This document shows positions 60,880 to 64,000 of a stretch of DNA of 64,000 bases, piece by piece. Origin of the DNA: Pipra filicauda (lineage: Eukaryota > Chordata > Aves > Passeriformes > Pipridae); contig NW_024104332.1 in assembly GCF_003945595.2 (NCBI RefSeq), positions 868,001 through 932,000 of the forward strand, read 5' to 3'. The stretch's first letter is position 1, and the number at the start of each line of letters is the position of its first letter. The position numbers and the translations under genes were made by a program. Below the pieces are notes generated by a model. The model did not search any database. It was given only the letters and a program-made list of their open reading frames with translations, and had not been told where the DNA came from.

Positions 60880-62430
60880 AAGAGCTGAGCAACATAGAAC
60901 AGCTCCTTGAGCCTTGCTCTAGACTGACCATGGAACAACGAGGAGGTTTCAGATGCTCTGCAGCCACACTGAATGTCAGACAAATCCTTAAACTTCATAA
61001 AGATCGACAGAATTTCTCCAGAGAAGGAACAGTCCTGAAAAACAATCTATTCACTGAGGACCTGTTCTGCCTTAGAAAGGATGTCTGTACTGTACTGAAA
61101 CACCCCACACAGCTTCTTCCAACACTTCTACCATCACAGCTACCTCATCAAATATATTTTTAACCCCTTCTTTTGACTAATCTTGTCTGCTACAGCATAT
61201 TGCATGCCCAGCAGTCTCTGCTGAGTTAATAAGGTGAATGAGGAGTCACAGTGAAATTATTCCAGTACGTGAATGTCCTAATAAGTCTGAGTGCTAAGTT
61301 CATATTACCATCTCAATAAAGTGATATAATGATCATCCAACTTTTAATTTACCACTCCCTCATGGACGGAATCGAACTTAATACATGTAATTGAACTGAA
61401 TTTCTTAATTTAAAATTATTACAACTCCAAGATACAAAGTCTATACTGATACGCCTGGATTTTAAATTTCTATTTCTGATTGCCATTAACAGGAGTTATG
61501 AACATAAAATCACCACATGTGAAAGAATAAATTCAGTACTATTTAACTAGTAGTGATTCCCAAAGTGTTGCCCTGGTTCTTGTGATCATCCTATCACCAA
61601 ATCGTAAGAGAACACACTCCTGTTCGTTTTTAAAAATAATATTAAGTCATACAGATCATCAACCTTTTACAAGTCACAAAGCAATATATTCATACAACAC
61701 AGATGTACAGCATAACTACATACAGAACTTAATCTTGTATAAACAAGTGCAAACTGTTACAAAACTCAGTTTGTCCATTTGCCAAGGAGAAGAAAAATAA
61801 CATTAGTGAAAATGCTGCAATAAATTATGATGATTCGAGGCACACAAGCAATTGCCTGGATTTTCATGGCAGTTCTGTAAGCCACGAATAACCACATGCT
61901 ATTCCCAAAGATATTCCCTATCCCTTCCTTTAAAAGCCTTATGCTTGAAAAGCTATTATAATTTACGACCAACGTTAAAATAAACAACAGGGCAATAAAA
62001 TATAGCAACTTCTTCCAATTACAATTTTATTTTGCAGTTTTAAATTTTGATTACGGCGCTATTAAACTTCAGCAATATTGTAAGTTACAGCAGCACACGC
62101 TGCATACATCCCACAATTTGTCCTGTTAGAGGCAATGCTGATTAAATGACAGACATCAAGTTACTTCAGGTTTCTGACGTCCTTCAAAGTATGTTGCAGT
62201 ATTGTCTTTTTTTATACATATTTTAAAAATTGTTCATAGCGACCAGTATGAATTTTCTCTACTACAGAAGTATCCTACAGTAGAATCAACTAAATAATTT
62301 AGATGCTTTCTGCAAATAAGTTTGTGTGTTTGCTTTCTTGGAACAGCCACCTGAATCAAGAAATTAGTTATCAAACATGACATGTTCAGATCCAAATGTA
62401 GAAAAAGCCTCCCAGATCAGAGATAGTGAT

Positions 62431-62485
62431 TATGGTATAGTATCATAGATACTATGATATAGATATGATAGATACTATGGTATCA
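62431..62485. repeat. Short palindromic / direct-repeat TA cluster
   Basis: ATAGATACTATG occurs at 62445-62456 and again at 62468-62479. The sequence also contains the dyad TATCATAG-ATA-CTATGATA and two TATGGTAT copies. It is probably replication-slippage simple sequence. Confidence 0.85.
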
Positions 62486-62728
62486 TTTTTATTAAATCAC
62501 ACCCTATATAACATCCATGCCTCAGGTAAGATTCTTTCCATTGCAGAGTTTGAACTGATTTCAAGACCCCAGGGTTAGAGCCAGGAACAGCTCACTTGCT
62601 GTCCACTGTTTGGGAACTTAGCATTAAAAGAACAAGTGTTTCCCATATTTTAAGTATTATTACATGTCGTGGGTGATTTTTTTCTTCCACAAAACATCAA
62701 TACAAGAAATACAAGACTATACATTCAC

Positions 62729-62790
62729 CTACAGATGTTCCAGAGTAGAGCTCATCTGAAGTAATTTCGATTTTCTTTCTAAAACGAGCA
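62729..62790 (-). other. Unconfirmed exon-like block (62 nt)
   Basis: A minus-strand tract CTCTTTTATCTTTTACAG precedes the interval, and TGTAG/GTGAATG follows. One frame is open throughout: ARFRKKIEITSDELYSGTSV. The next minus-strand candidate downstream (60501-60525) is in a matching phase. The donor is only fair, and no family is recognised. Confidence 0.2.
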
Positions 62791-64000
62791 CTGTAAAAGA
62801 TAAAAGAGTGTGGGAAAAGTCTTTTTTTTTTTGATAATTTTGTTTGACAGTGTCATCTTCTGCTTCTAATAAGAGAGAAACGTATCTATTCCCAAAGATT
62901 CTCCTACCACAAGTAATATCCAAATACCAACACTAGAGGTTGAAATTATTAACAAAAAGGTTTCATTTTTCCTCAAATTAATATTCTGCTTCTAAGGCAT
63001 TTACAGGAACATCAAACTGTGTTTATGTTCCCAGTAGCCAGCACACACTGATTTTTCACATGACTAAAGTACACACTGTAATCATCTCAATAACTGTTAT
63101 AAGGCACACAGGGTTTACAAAGGTCCATAGATCACTACAATGAACTGGTAAACACATTCAGGGCCCATTAGTTATTGATTTATTTGCAATTACCCGTTAC
63201 AGATGCTGTCCATGTTACCCCTGTTTGCACTTAATCATACTGACTCCATTTCAGGACAGCAAGCAACCATTATATCAAGCTCCACATAATGAGAAATAAT
63301 GAAAACAAAGCTGTAAGAGTACTCTGACAAGCAGGTACAAAGCACTCCACTTGTCAATACTGGAGAGAAATGGATTTTTTATAATAAAGAGCTAATTAAT
63401 TGATTACCATAGTTGCAAGCAGTAAGTACTATATCAAGCCGTGCTAAAGCTGATTATCTATCCCAGTTAACCACCAGGAATATTTTCAGCACTGCAGGAA
63501 GTGGATACTGCAGAATATGACAGTGAGGTACTGCCAGACTGACTCCCAAAACGTGCCAGCAGTGAAACCCAAACTGCTAAAACCTGCCTGAAGGTGTGAG
63601 GAAGTCAGCCTGTTCTGGATTCAGCAAGACAGATTAGGAAGCCAGACCTGTCTGTCATTGATTTTGGACCACATAAACCCCAAGTCCTTGCACTTCCTTG
63701 AATTAAATTTCTACTTGAGCTAGTCATAGCTTGAAAAATAACCCCATTATTTATAAATTGCCAGTTTTTTCAAGACTGAAGAATTGGCTGTAACTGCCAG
63801 TACATTTGTGAAACACCCAACTACATTCTCTGTTCAAAATTGACACTCTGTCTGACCCAGAATGTTCTTAGATTCAATTTTCATCTGCTAAGTAAACAGT
63901 GCTATTAAATATGTATTTTGTTTCCTTTGTCATAGTCAGTGATGAAGAACCTCCTAATTAAACCCGACCTGGTTGAAGACAACACTGCTCATTGCAGGGG

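Larger units (their letters stand above)
60880..64000. other. Unique AT-rich sequence; possible conserved block near 63140-63450
   Basis: No gene is assigned. A palindromic TA-rich cluster (62431-62485) and a minus-strand exon-like block (62729-62790) are listed separately. The 63140-63450 interval has clustered homeodomain-type cores (see findings). The hydrophobic minus frame at 61766-62008 has no other support. Confidence 0.4.

Noticed and set aside
61766..62008. Hydrophobic 80-residue minus-strand frame
   Set aside because: T-rich minus-strand sequence automatically encodes Phe, Leu and Ile; there is no other evidence of a gene.
1..64000. Endogenous retrovirus, CRISPR array, tRNA, rRNA or bacterial-type operon
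   Set aside because: No LTR pair, primer-binding site, spaced repeats, cloverleaf or closely packed frames with ribosome sites were seen on either strand.

Overview
The window looks like a stretch of bird nuclear genome. The evidence is base composition and repeats. It is AT-rich, has no dense gene packing, and carries fourteen scattered fragments of the CR1 LINE family, whose 3' end and neighbouring subterminal sequence are easy to recognise on both strands. Turtles and crocodilians also carry CR1, but no other repeat class typical of mammals or fish is visible. There is no prokaryotic gene, operon, rRNA, tRNA or CRISPR array, and no endogenous retrovirus that I can recognise.

Layout. CR1 fragments lie at about 387-660 (-), 2675-3135 (+), 4866-5438 (+), 8594-8793 (-), 12449-12660 (-), 16678-16782 (+), 18521-18785 (-), 22470-22528 (+), 25473-25526 (+, weak), 36978-37555 (-), 39959-40081 (+), 46778-47173 (-), 48778-49020 (-) and 60750-60879 (+). 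All but one or two are 5'-truncated copies of the last 0.1-0.6 kb of the element. None has an intact reverse transcriptase; the longest + copy keeps only the last residues of ORF2. The one compositional outlier is 22213-22528. This GC-rich patch has a 21-bp duplication, a predicted G-quadruplex and a four-unit minisatellite of about 39 bp, and it ends exactly in a CR1 3' terminus. Small perfect tandem duplications (39, 16 and 13 bp) and simple repeats occur elsewhere.

Genes. I recognise no protein with confidence. Reading open frames together with splice consensus on the minus strand gives several exon-like blocks. The best are 28997-29149, 52950-53072 and 26414-26562; weaker ones are at 39668-39836, 56598-56739, 62729-62790, 13718-13846 and 1619-1682. 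Some have compatible phases, which would fit one long minus-strand gene with large introns running through the window. However, I match none to a known family, and a control look at the plus strand also gives an equally tidy block at 4397-4531. They are listed as unconfirmed and not as a gene model.

The remainder is single-copy, AT-rich sequence, intronic or intergenic. Several blocks with clustered TAAT/ATTA cores (near 5700-5910, 21110-21420, 33690-34060, 44030-44180, 55720-55860 and 63140-63450) have the look of conserved non-coding regulatory elements, which only a cross-species alignment could confirm.
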